64,000 nucleotides of DNA from DASUNQ01 sp044866775 (GTDB lineage Bacteria; Acidobacteriota; Thermoanaerobaculia; Multivoradales; UBA5704). Both the position numbers and the translations under genes were made by a program. The notes under the pieces are model-generated. The model did not search any database, was not told the origin of the DNA, and saw only the letters and a program-made list of their open reading frames with translations. The stretch spans positions 1-64,000 of the forward strand of contig JBIOUG010000010.1 in NCBI GenBank assembly GCA_044866775.1, in the 5' to 3' direction. Below, piece by piece: positions 57,729-64,000 of this stretch. Position 1 is the stretch's first letter. Each line of letters opens with the position of its first letter.

Positions 57729-59501
57729 TTGGACAAACCACAGGACCACGAGGAGTCGAATCCTGAGCTGGACCTCAACCGCCGGCAGTTCCTCGGCGGG
57801 GTCGGCGGCGTCACCGCGACACTGGCGGGCGGCCTGACCGGCATCTCCGCGCTCTCCGGCCTGACGAGCGAGGAGGGGGTGGCGGAGGCCGCTCTCATCG
57901 GCCCGCTGAGCCCCGCGGACCGCGCCAGCGAGGCGAAGGCGATCCGGAAGGAGGCGGCCGATGCGGAGAAGGCGCTCGGCGTCCCCGCGACGCCGACCAA
58001 CGGCGACGAGGAGACGTACACCAACTTCATCGGCAACTACCACAAGTGCCTGCCGCACGACAGCATCACCGGTCTGGTCGATCCGGCGGCGTACAACGCG
58101 CTCACCGGGGCGATCCAGATGGGCACGTTCGCGGCCTTCGACGCGGTGCCGCTGGGCGTCCCGAACCAGAATCGGCTGCTGAACCCGCTCGGCGCCAACG
58201 CCTTCGGCATGGCCGGCCCGGACGCGCAGGCGGTCGGCACGCCGGCGCCGCCGTCGGTGGCCAGCGCCGCCCTCGCGGCCGATGCCGCCGAGGTCTACTG
58301 GATGGCGCTCGCCCGCGACGTCTCCTTCGCCGACTACGGCACCTCGTCGGTCATCGCCGACGCCTGCGCGGACTTGAACAACCTGCCGGGCTACGCCGGC
58401 CCCAAGGACCCGAGCACCAACCTGGTCACGCCGCAGGTGCTGTTCCGCATGAACTCCCCGGGCGTTCTCGACGGCCCGATGGTGTCGCAGTTCCTGCTCC
58501 GCAACTGGGTCTTCGACGCCTCGACGATCACGCCGTTCGTGATCACCTCGCTGCCCGGCGAGGACTACATGACGCAGTGGAACGAGTGGCTGGCGATCCA
58601 GAACGGGGCGTTTGCGGTCGGAGGGCTCAACCCGATCCTCGACGGCACGCTGCGCCTGCCGCGCAACGCCCGCGACGTCGGCATGGTCTCGGCCTTCGAC
58701 CGCGTGTACACGATCTACCTGCGCGCGGCGCACATCCTCCAGAACTTCTGCAACTTCAGTACGGGCGCCAACTGCGACCTCGCGCACCCCTACCGCAACA
58801 CCACCAAGCAGGCCGGCTTCACCACCTTCGGCCTCGCCTGGCTGTTCGAGAACCTGGCCTCCGTCGGCCGCTCCGAGCAGAACACCTGGTGGTCGAAGTG
58901 GAACGTGCACCGCTTCGTGCGGCCGGAGGAGTACGGCGGGCTCGTGCAGAGCAACCTCGCCGACGGCGCGTCGCACCCGATCCACAGCGACCTGACGAGC
59001 GTCTCGACCGTGCTGCCGCGGATCTTCGCCGCCAACGCGGCGCGTAATGCGGCACGTGGCCTCAGCGGCGGCGGCACGTACCTGCTGTCGCAGGGGCTGC
59101 GCAGCGGCTGCCCGGCGCACCCGTCGTTCCCCGCCGGCCACGCCTTCTCGGCCGGCGCCTGCGTGACCTTCCTCAAGGCGTTCGTCCTCGAGACGCGCAT
59201 GTGGACGGGGGTGCTGCCGACGGTCAAGCCGAACGCCGACGGCACGGCGACCGTGCCGTACGTGGTCGGCGTCGACGGGCCGGCGCTCACGCTCGTCGGC
59301 GAGCTCAACAAGCTGGCGCACAACCTGACCTACGGCCGGAGCATGATCGGCATCCACTTCCGGGCCGACAACGACGCCGGCCTACTCCAGGGCGAGGAGG
59401 TGGCGATCCGCACCCTGCGCGAGCAGATGGCCACCTACCCCGAGCCGTTCACCGGCTTCACGCTCACCAAGTTCGACGGCACGACGATCGTCATCTCCTG
59501 A
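57729..59501 (+). CDS. Tat-exported vanadium-dependent haloperoxidase (bromoperoxidase-like)
   Basis: 590 residues. The N-terminus has a twin-arginine signal, NRRQFLGG, followed by a hydrophobic stretch (residues 17-45), so the enzyme should be exported folded to the periplasm or cell surface. Vanadate-site motifs are in the order of the family: KWNVHRFVRPEEYGG (K390, R398), HPSFPAGH (H464, H471) and GRSMIGIHF (R537, H543). The Ser of the common PSGH motif is Ala here. Such enzymes use hydrogen peroxide to oxidise bromide or iodide and halogenate electron-rich organic molecules. It lies on the same strand after the NRPS genes and could halogenate the product outside the cytoplasm, but a separate terminator and possible own promoter make membership of the cluster uncertain. 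Confidence 0.9.
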   Translation: MDKPQDHEESNPELDLNRRQFLGGVGGVTATLAGGLTGISALSGLTSEEGVAEAALIGPLSPADRASEAKAIRKEAADAEKALGVPATPTNGDEETYTNFIGNYHKCLPHDSITGLVDPAAYNALTGAIQMGTFAAFDAVPLGVPNQNRLLNPLGANAFGMAGPDAQAVGTPAPPSVASAALAADAAEVYWMALARDVSFADYGTSSVIADACADLNNLPGYAGPKDPSTNLVTPQVLFRMNSPGVLDGPMVSQFLLRNWVFDASTITPFVITSLPGEDYMTQWNEWLAIQNGAFAVGGLNPILDGTLRLPRNARDVGMVSAFDRVYTIYLRAAHILQNFCNFSTGANCDLAHPYRNTTKQAGFTTFGLAWLFENLASVGRSEQNTWWSKWNVHRFVRPEEYGGLVQSNLADGASHPIHSDLTSVSTVLPRIFAANAARNAARGLSGGGTYLLSQGLRSGCPAHPSFPAGHAFSAGACVTFLKAFVLETRMWTGVLPTVKPNADGTATVPYVVGVDGPALTLVGELNKLAHNLTYGRSMIGIHFRADNDAGLLQGEEVAIRTLREQMATYPEPFTGFTLTKFDGTTIVIS

Positions 59502-59526
59502 TCCGCCGCGATCACGCGGCTCTCGA

Positions 59527-59563
59527 GGGGTGGCCCCTGGGGCTGGGGCCACCCCCTTTTTTT
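59527..59563 (+). terminator. Rho-independent terminator
   Basis: A perfect 11-bp stem GGGGTGGCCCC (59527-59537) and GGGGCCACCCC (59545-59555), a 7-nt loop, then seven T residues (59557-59563). It ends the haloperoxidase transcript 26 nt after its stop codon. Confidence 0.92.
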
Positions 59564-59570
59564 GCTTCCG

Positions 59571-60734
59571 TCAGTAGAGATCGAACACCAGGATCCGCGC
59601 TTCGAGCGGGCCGTTCCACACCGGGATGCGCCGGCGGGGGCGAAGGCCGATGCCTTTGCCAAGAGCCGGACCGCCGGCGAGGACGGCGGCCTGCCAGCCG
59701 GCGAAGCGGCGCTTGAGCAGGTCACCGAGGCGCCGCCACTGCTCGGCCGCGCCGGCGAGCCGCTCGCCGTGGGGCGGGTTGACGACCACGAGGCCGGGAC
59801 CGTCCGCCGGCGGCTCCAGCTCGAAGGCGTCGCCACGCGCCAGCCGCGCGCGCTCGGCGAGCCCGGCCCGCGCGAGATTGGCGCCGGCGGCGCGCAACGC
59901 CTCGGCCGAGGTGTCCACACCCAGCAGACGCAGGCTCTCGGCACCGGGTGCCCGGAGCGGCTCGGCGCGGACTGCCGCGAACGCCTCCGCGGCGAACCCG
60001 GGCAGCCGCTCGAAGGCCCAGCCCCCGGCCCCCGGCTCGGCCCGCAGCGCCCCCGGCGGACGGCCGAGAGCGAGCCATCCGGCTTCGACCAGGAGCGTCC
60101 CCGAGCCGCACATCGGATCGACGACCGGCCCCGCGCCGCTCCATCCCGAGGCCAGCACGCAGGCCGCCGCAAGCTGCTCGCGCAGCGGCGCCGCGACCGA
60201 GGCGACACGGTAGCCCCGGCGATCGAGCGGCTCGCCCGAAGTGTCCAGCAAGAGGGTGGCGCGGTCGTGGTGGAGGCGCAGCCGCAGCGCCAGGTCGGGG
60301 CGCTCGCGGTCGACGGCCGAGCGGCGGCCCCAGCGGTCGCGCTGGCCGTCGACCAGGCCGTCTTTCACCTTGAGCGCCGCCCACTGCGGGTCGCGCACGG
60401 CCGAGCCGGCGACGCTGGCGCGCACGGCGAGGCTGCGCGCCGGGTGGAGGAGCGCGACCAGCTCCTCGCGCTCTGCCGTGACGACGGCACCCGCGGCGAG
60501 CGCGCGTGCGCCGGCGGCGAGCGCGTCGCCGTCCGGCGCGTCCCAGGCGGCGATCTCGACCAGCACCCGGTTGGCGGTACGCAGCCGCCAGTTGGCGCGC
60601 CAGCAGTCTTCCCAGGCGCCGCGGAAAGAGACCGCGCCGCGCTCGCGGGCGAGGTCGCGCGCCCCGAGCGCGGCCAGCTCGCCCGCCAGCAGCTCCTCGA
60701 GACCGAGACCGCAGGTGGCGACGAGGTCGAGCAT
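59571..60734 (-). CDS. THUMP-domain RNA methyltransferase, RlmL/YpsC-like
   Basis: 387 residues. The N-terminal ~165 residues fit a THUMP RNA-binding domain (LVATCGLGLEELLAGEL at the start is typical of the family). The C-terminal half is a class I SAM methyltransferase with DPMCGSGT (residues 206-213), GVDTSAEAL (272-280) and the catalytic loop NPPHGERL (319-326), as in enzymes that make N2-methylguanosine in 23S rRNA. It matches the length of stand-alone RlmL-type proteins, without the RlmK half found in E. coli. It is convergent with the haloperoxidase and divergent from the cysteine dioxygenase gene. Probably a housekeeping gene unrelated to the NRPS cluster; the exact nucleotide target is not certain. 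Confidence 0.88.
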   Translation of the reverse strand: MLDLVATCGLGLEELLAGELAALGARDLARERGAVSFRGAWEDCWRANWRLRTANRVLVEIAAWDAPDGDALAAGARALAAGAVVTAEREELVALLHPARSLAVRASVAGSAVRDPQWAALKVKDGLVDGQRDRWGRRSAVDRERPDLALRLRLHHDRATLLLDTSGEPLDRRGYRVASVAAPLREQLAAACVLASGWSGAGPVVDPMCGSGTLLVEAGWLALGRPPGALRAEPGAGGWAFERLPGFAAEAFAAVRAEPLRAPGAESLRLLGVDTSAEALRAAGANLARAGLAERARLARGDAFELEPPADGPGLVVVNPPHGERLAGAAEQWRRLGDLLKRRFAGWQAAVLAGGPALGKGIGLRPRRRIPVWNGPLEARILVFDLY

Positions 60735-60801
60735 CGCGCAAGTCTAACCAGCGGCGCGTGGTATCCTGACCACGGCGACCCGCCCGGCCGCCACCCCGAC
60801 C

Positions 60802-60810
60802 AGGGAGAGG
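60802..60810 (+). promoter_or_regulatory. Ribosome binding site of the dioxygenase gene
   Basis: AGGGAGAGG, purine-rich and close to consensus, 3 nt before the ATG at 60814; it supports that start. Confidence 0.6.
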
Positions 60811-60813
60811 ACC

Positions 60814-61383
60814 ATGGACGCAGCCTGTTCACCGGCGGTCAGCCGGATGATCGAGCAGTGGCGCGAGACGGTGCGCGGCGGCGACGTCGACGCCATCACG
60901 CGCCGCATCAAGCGAGACCTCAGCGAGCAGATCCGGGGCGAAGGGGTGGAGCTGCCGCCGGCCTACCGCCACACGCTTCCCGACCACTACGCGCGGCGCC
61001 TCCTCTACCGCGATCCCGAGCTGCCGCTCACCGCGGTGGTCATGGCCTGGGCGCCCAGCCAGCAGACGCCGCTGCACGACCATTCGGGGATCTGGTGCGT
61101 CGAAGGGGTGGTGGAAGGGGAGATGGAGGTCGTCCGCTTCGAGCTGCTCGAGGAGTGCGGCGGCCGATGTCGCTTCGGCGAGTTCGAGCGCCTGCGGGCC
61201 GGCACCGGCTCGGCAGGGGCGCTGATCCCGCCGCTCGAGTACCACGTCCTGCGCAATCCCACCGGTCGCACCGTCATCACTCTCCACGTCTACGGCGGCG
61301 AGATGGACCACTGCGGCGTCTTCGTGCCGCAGCCGGACGGGAGCTGGCGGCGCGAGGAAAAAGCCCTCTCCTACACCGACTGA
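60814..61383 (+). CDS. Cysteine dioxygenase family protein
   Basis: 189-residue cupin-type non-haem iron enzyme that oxidises a thiol, probably cysteine, to the sulfinic acid. Iron ligands are visible as HDH (H88, H90) and H144 in YHVLRN. T156, H158 and Y160 align with the Ser-His-Tyr triad of mammalian cysteine dioxygenase. R61 matches the Arg that holds the substrate carboxylate, and C95 matches the Cys that crosslinks to Tyr in mammalian enzymes, which many bacterial homologues lack. It is followed 20 nt later by a sulfite oxidase-family gene; together they would take cysteine sulfur to sulfite and sulfate. The related 3-mercaptopropionate dioxygenases are an alternative. Confidence 0.88.
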   Translation: MDAACSPAVSRMIEQWRETVRGGDVDAITRRIKRDLSEQIRGEGVELPPAYRHTLPDHYARRLLYRDPELPLTAVVMAWAPSQQTPLHDHSGIWCVEGVVEGEMEVVRFELLEECGGRCRFGEFERLRAGTGSAGALIPPLEYHVLRNPTGRTVITLHVYGGEMDHCGVFVPQPDGSWRREEKALSYTD

Positions 61384-61403
61384 GCGCTCCCGCCGCCGAT
61401 CCC

Positions 61404-62504
61404 ATGGCTTCGCCGGCGATCCCCACCGGGAAGAGCCCCGACCTCCGCGTCTGCCAGGAGGAGCCGTTCAACGCCGGCCCACCGGCGGCCCGCCTGCTGC
61501 GCACGGTCGTCACTCCGACCGACCTCTTCTTCGTCCGCAGCCACGCGCCGGTGCCGCGCATCGACGTCCAACGCTTCCGCCTCACCGTCGAAGGTCTGGT
61601 CGAGCGGGCGCTCTCGCTCACCGTCGACGACCTGCGCCGCAACTTCTCGTGGGTGTCGCTCGAGGCCACCCTGGTCTGCGCCGGCAACCGGCGGAGCGAG
61701 CTGCTGCAGGTGGCGCCGATCCCCGGCGAGCTGCCGTGGGGGATCGAGGGGGCGAGCAACGCCCGCTGGGCGGGAGCGCCGCTCGCCGAGGTATTGACCG
61801 AGGCCGGCGTGCTCCCCGAAGCGCGGCACGTCGGCTTCACCGGTCTCGACCGGGTGGAGCGGCACGGGAGCCGCTTCGGCTTCGGCGGCTCGGTGCCGCT
61901 CGCCAAGGCGCTCGGGTCCGAGGTCCTCCTGGCCTACGAGATGAACGGCGAGCCGCTCACCCCGACGCACGGCTTTCCGCTGCGCGCGCTGGTGCCCGGC
62001 TTCTTCGGCGCCCGCAGCGTCAAATGGCTGTCGCGGGTCGAGGTGCGGCTCGAGCCGTCGGACAACTATTTCCAGACCCGCGCCTATCGCCTGGCGCCGG
62101 CAGCCGACGGCGGACCCGAGGGCGTGGACTGGCTGCGCGCCGTGCCGCTCGGCGAGATGCCGGTCAACTCGATCATCTGCGACCCCGGCGACGGCGCCGA
62201 GGTGCCGGCCGGGCGGCTCACGGTCGCCGGCTGGGCAATCGCCGGCGGCGGCCGCACCGTCGAGCGCATCGACCTCTCGGGCGACGGCGGCCGCACCTGG
62301 ACCCGCTGCGAGCTGCTGCGCAGCGACCCCTGGTCCTGGTGCTTCTGGGGGGGCGAGGTGGAGCTCCAGCCCGGGCGCCACACGCTGGTGGCGCGCGCCC
62401 TCGACTCGGCCGCCCAGCTCCAGCCGGAGCGGCTGGAGAGCGTCTGGAACGCCAAGGGCTACGCCAACAACGCCTGGCACCGGGTTACGGTAACGGCGGT
62501 CTAG
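61404..62504 (+). CDS. Sulfite oxidase-family molybdoenzyme
   Basis: 366 residues. It has the molybdopterin-binding domain of the sulfite oxidase family (about residues 25-215) with the molybdenum-ligand Cys in LVCAGNRR (C92), followed by the Mo-co dimerisation domain (about 235-366), which contains GDGGRTWTRCEL. FFVRSHAPVP near residue 42 and the TPTHGFPLRALVPG segment are standard for the family. There is no signal peptide or haem domain, so it is probably cytoplasmic with a separate electron acceptor. The start at ATG 61404 is chosen because homology begins there and it follows the dioxygenase stop by 20 nt; the open frame runs far upstream but would overlap the opposite-strand methyltransferase gene. 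It likely oxidises sulfite from cysteine breakdown to sulfate. Confidence 0.9.
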   Translation: MASPAIPTGKSPDLRVCQEEPFNAGPPAARLLRTVVTPTDLFFVRSHAPVPRIDVQRFRLTVEGLVERALSLTVDDLRRNFSWVSLEATLVCAGNRRSELLQVAPIPGELPWGIEGASNARWAGAPLAEVLTEAGVLPEARHVGFTGLDRVERHGSRFGFGGSVPLAKALGSEVLLAYEMNGEPLTPTHGFPLRALVPGFFGARSVKWLSRVEVRLEPSDNYFQTRAYRLAPAADGGPEGVDWLRAVPLGEMPVNSIICDPGDGAEVPAGRLTVAGWAIAGGGRTVERIDLSGDGGRTWTRCELLRSDPWSWCFWGGEVELQPGRHTLVARALDSAAQLQPERLESVWNAKGYANNAWHRVTVTAV

Positions 62505-62533
62505 CGGCCCGCGCTCCTCCTCACCTGAGCTTT

Positions 62534-63271
62534 TTATTCTTTTTCCGTGTACGCCTCGTGCAGGCGGACCGGCGGCGCCGGCACGCGCCGCAGGCGCAGG
62601 TTGAGCGCTTCGACGAAGACCGAGAACCCCATCGCGAAGTAGATGTAGCCCTTCGGGATGTGCTGGTCGAGCCCCTCGGCGATCAACGAGACGCCGATCA
62701 GCAGCAGGAACGAGAGGGCGAGCATCTTCACCGTCGGATGGCGGTGCACGAAGTCGCTGATCGGCCCCGAGGCGAAGAGCATCACCACCACCGCGATGAC
62801 GACGGCGGCGATCATCACGCCGACCTGCTCGACCATGCCGACCGCGGTGATCACCGAGTCGAGCGAGAAGACGATGTCGAGTAGCGCGATCTGCACGATC
62901 ACGGCGCCGAACGAGGCCGCCACCCGCGCGCTGGCGTGCCCCTCGTCGCCCTCCAGCCGGTCGTGGATCTCGTGCGTCGCCTTGTAGAGGAGAAAGACGC
63001 CGCCGGCGAGCAGGATGAGGTCGCGGCCGGAGATCTCCTGGCCGAAGGCGGTGAAGAGCGGCGCCGTCAGCCGGATGACCCAGACGATCGACAGGAGCAG
63101 CAGGATGCGGGTCCCCATCGCCAGCATCAGCCCGAGGCGGCGGGCGCTCGCCTGGCGCTCGGGCGGCAGCTTCCCCGCCAGGATCGAGATGAAGACGATG
63201 TTGTCGATGCCGAGGACGATCTCGAGGACGGTCAGGGTGAGGAGCGCGATCCAGATTTGGGGAGAAAGCAT
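62534..63271 (-). CDS. TerC family integral membrane protein
   Basis: 245 residues with about seven hydrophobic membrane segments. The N-terminal LEIVLGIDNIVFI and the internal IVFSLDSVITAVGM carry the acidic residues typical of TerC proteins. The family is linked to tellurite resistance and, in several bacteria, to manganese export. It is convergent with the sulfite oxidase gene (29-nt gap) and divergent from apaG. The length matches the shorter TerC type without extra CBS domains. Confidence 0.92.
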   Translation of the reverse strand: MLSPQIWIALLTLTVLEIVLGIDNIVFISILAGKLPPERQASARRLGLMLAMGTRILLLLSIVWVIRLTAPLFTAFGQEISGRDLILLAGGVFLLYKATHEIHDRLEGDEGHASARVAASFGAVIVQIALLDIVFSLDSVITAVGMVEQVGVMIAAVVIAVVVMLFASGPISDFVHRHPTVKMLALSFLLLIGVSLIAEGLDQHIPKGYIYFAMGFSVFVEALNLRLRRVPAPPVRLHEAYTEKE

Positions 63272-63330
63272 GGAGAGCCTCCGGTGTCGTTTGATGCGAC
63301 CGTTGGAGCTGAGCGGACGTCCGAGGTGCT

Positions 63331-63394
63331 TCCACCTTTACTGCATTGATCCGATCTCCCTCGCCCCTGGCCCCTCTCCCACATGGGAGAGGGG
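63331..63394 (+). repeat. Dispersed repeat copy 1 with 11-bp palindrome
   Basis: A 64-nt unit that starts TCCACCTTTACTGCATTGAT and ends with the palindrome CCCCTCTCCCA-CA-TGGGAGAGGGG (63371-63394). It lies between the divergent TerC and apaG genes. The second copy is 591 nt downstream. The unit probably recurs elsewhere in the genome. Confidence 0.85.
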
Positions 63395-63474
63395 GACGTG
63401 CTTCCGGGCTGCTCGGCGGGCGGCGGATTCTAGCAGCCGGAGACGAAGGCCGGCGTGCAATAATCGACCGCCCC

Positions 63475-63858
63475 ATGAGCGACGCGACCACCCGCGGCAT
63501 CCGCGTGCAGGTGGCGAGCTTCTACGACGCCGAGCGCAGCGCGCCGCAGGAGCACTACTACTTCTTCGCCTACCAGGTCCGGATCACCAACGTCGGCGAG
63601 CAGACGGCGCAGCTCGTCTCGCGCGAGTGGATCATCACCGACGGCGACGGCGACGTGCAGCGCGTGACCGGCCCCGGGGTGGTGGGGGAGCAGCCGGTGC
63701 TGGCGCCCGGGGCGAGGTTCGAGTACACCAGCTTCTGCCCGCTGCGCACGCCGGTGGGGTCGATGGAAGGCACCTACCGCATGCGCACCGAAGGCGGCGA
63801 GACCTTCGACGCGGTGATCGCGCCGTTCTCCCTCGCCGTCCCTCACGCCGTGAACTGA
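63475..63858 (+). CDS. apaG: ApaG domain protein
   Basis: 127 residues, the usual ApaG length, with a fibronectin-like beta fold. The N-terminal IRVQVASFYD, the central YFFAYQVRITNVGEQTAQL, the REWIITDGDG segment and the C-terminal GSMEGTYRM are the family signature. The family is associated with cobalt and magnesium sensitivity and with Ap4A-related functions; its biochemical role is unsettled. ATG 63475 is chosen because homology begins there. An upstream ATG at 63346 would only add residues translated from a dispersed repeat. Confidence 0.93.
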   Translation: MSDATTRGIRVQVASFYDAERSAPQEHYYFFAYQVRITNVGEQTAQLVSREWIITDGDGDVQRVTGPGVVGEQPVLAPGARFEYTSFCPLRTPVGSMEGTYRMRTEGGETFDAVIAPFSLAVPHAVN

Positions 63859-63860
63859 AG

Positions 63861-63898
63861 GCAACAGCGGCGACCGTTTTCGTCGGCGCCACTGTTGC
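63861..63898 (+). terminator. Candidate hairpin after apaG
   Basis: GCAACAG (63861-63867) pairs with CTGTTGC (63892-63898). One mismatch then leads to four further pairs, GGCG/CGCC. No T run follows, so it may be a weak or factor-dependent terminator. Confidence 0.4.
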
Positions 63899-63921
63899 GG
63901 TCGGGGGAGGCTGGAGATGAC

Positions 63922-63985
63922 TCCACCTGTACTGCATTGATCCGGTCTCCCTCACCCCTGGCCCCTCTCCCACATGGGAGAGGGG
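63922..63985 (+). repeat. Dispersed repeat copy 2 with 11-bp palindrome
   Basis: Same orientation and nearly the same sequence as 63331-63394, including the palindrome (63962-63985). With copy 1 it brackets apaG. The remaining DNA to the window end shows no gene. Confidence 0.85.
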
Positions 63986-64000
63986 AACGCCTTCAGGGCC

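Noticed and set aside
57729..59501. PAP2-type acid phosphatase
   Set aside because: The fold is related, but the KWxVHRFxRPEEYGG and GRxMxGIHF motifs and the length fit vanadium bromoperoxidases.
59562..61403. Open frame extending the sulfite oxidase to 980 residues
   Set aside because: The extension runs antisense through the RNA methyltransferase gene and overlaps the cysteine dioxygenase gene; no family similarity.
63346..63474. Upstream ATG extending ApaG by 43 residues
   Set aside because: The extension is translated from a dispersed repeat that recurs at 63922, and ApaG homology starts at 63475.

Overview
The window is high-GC, gene-dense DNA dominated by non-ribosomal peptide synthetase (NRPS) and polyketide synthase (PKS) genes. 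The GC-rich codon use, a Tat-type exported vanadium haloperoxidase and dispersed palindromic repeats fit a high-GC Gram-negative secondary-metabolite producer (Acidobacteriota or Myxococcota-like). No rRNA or single marker gene is present, so the phylum is an inference.

Bases 1-57362 hold four collinear plus-strand megasynthase genes that appear to form two assembly lines in tandem. Line 1 is a 5'-truncated NRPS (1-7219) plus an 8701-residue NRPS-PKS (7292-33397). Line 2 is an initiating NRPS (33724-39831) plus a 5840-residue NRPS-PKS (39840-57362). Both lines end in the same block: C-A(Ser)-PCP-KS-AT(malonyl)-PCP-TE. Even the noncoding DNA just after the two stop codons is homologous, so this is a segmental duplication.

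From the ten-residue adenylation codes read in the sequence, line 1 is predicted as ...(Ser-like)-Leu-X / Gly-Thr-X-(N-Me)Ala-Gly-Ser-malonate, and line 2 as Ser(with FkbM methyltransferase)-Leu / Ala-Ser-X-Ser-malonate. X is an unusual adenylation domain resembling those of Lys2/alpha-aminoadipate reductases, present three times. A sulfotransferase domain sits directly after the Thr carrier protein in line 1. The two other carrier proteins of the same special type (GGNS) lack the sulfotransferase but keep the linkers on both sides of it.

The cluster edge (57363-59570) carries an intergenic region with a possible 40-residue ORF, a Tat-exported vanadium bromoperoxidase-like gene with a TTG start and strong ribosome binding site, and a strong rho-independent terminator.

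The rest (59571-64000) looks like ordinary chromosome: a minus-strand THUMP/RlmL-like RNA methyltransferase, a divergent cysteine dioxygenase-sulfite oxidase pair (cysteine sulfur to sulfate), a minus-strand TerC-family membrane protein, and apaG. apaG is flanked by two copies of a dispersed repeat with an 11-bp-arm palindrome. Similar palindromic DNA appears in frame inside the NRPS genes at linker positions, which is one of the odder observations in the window.
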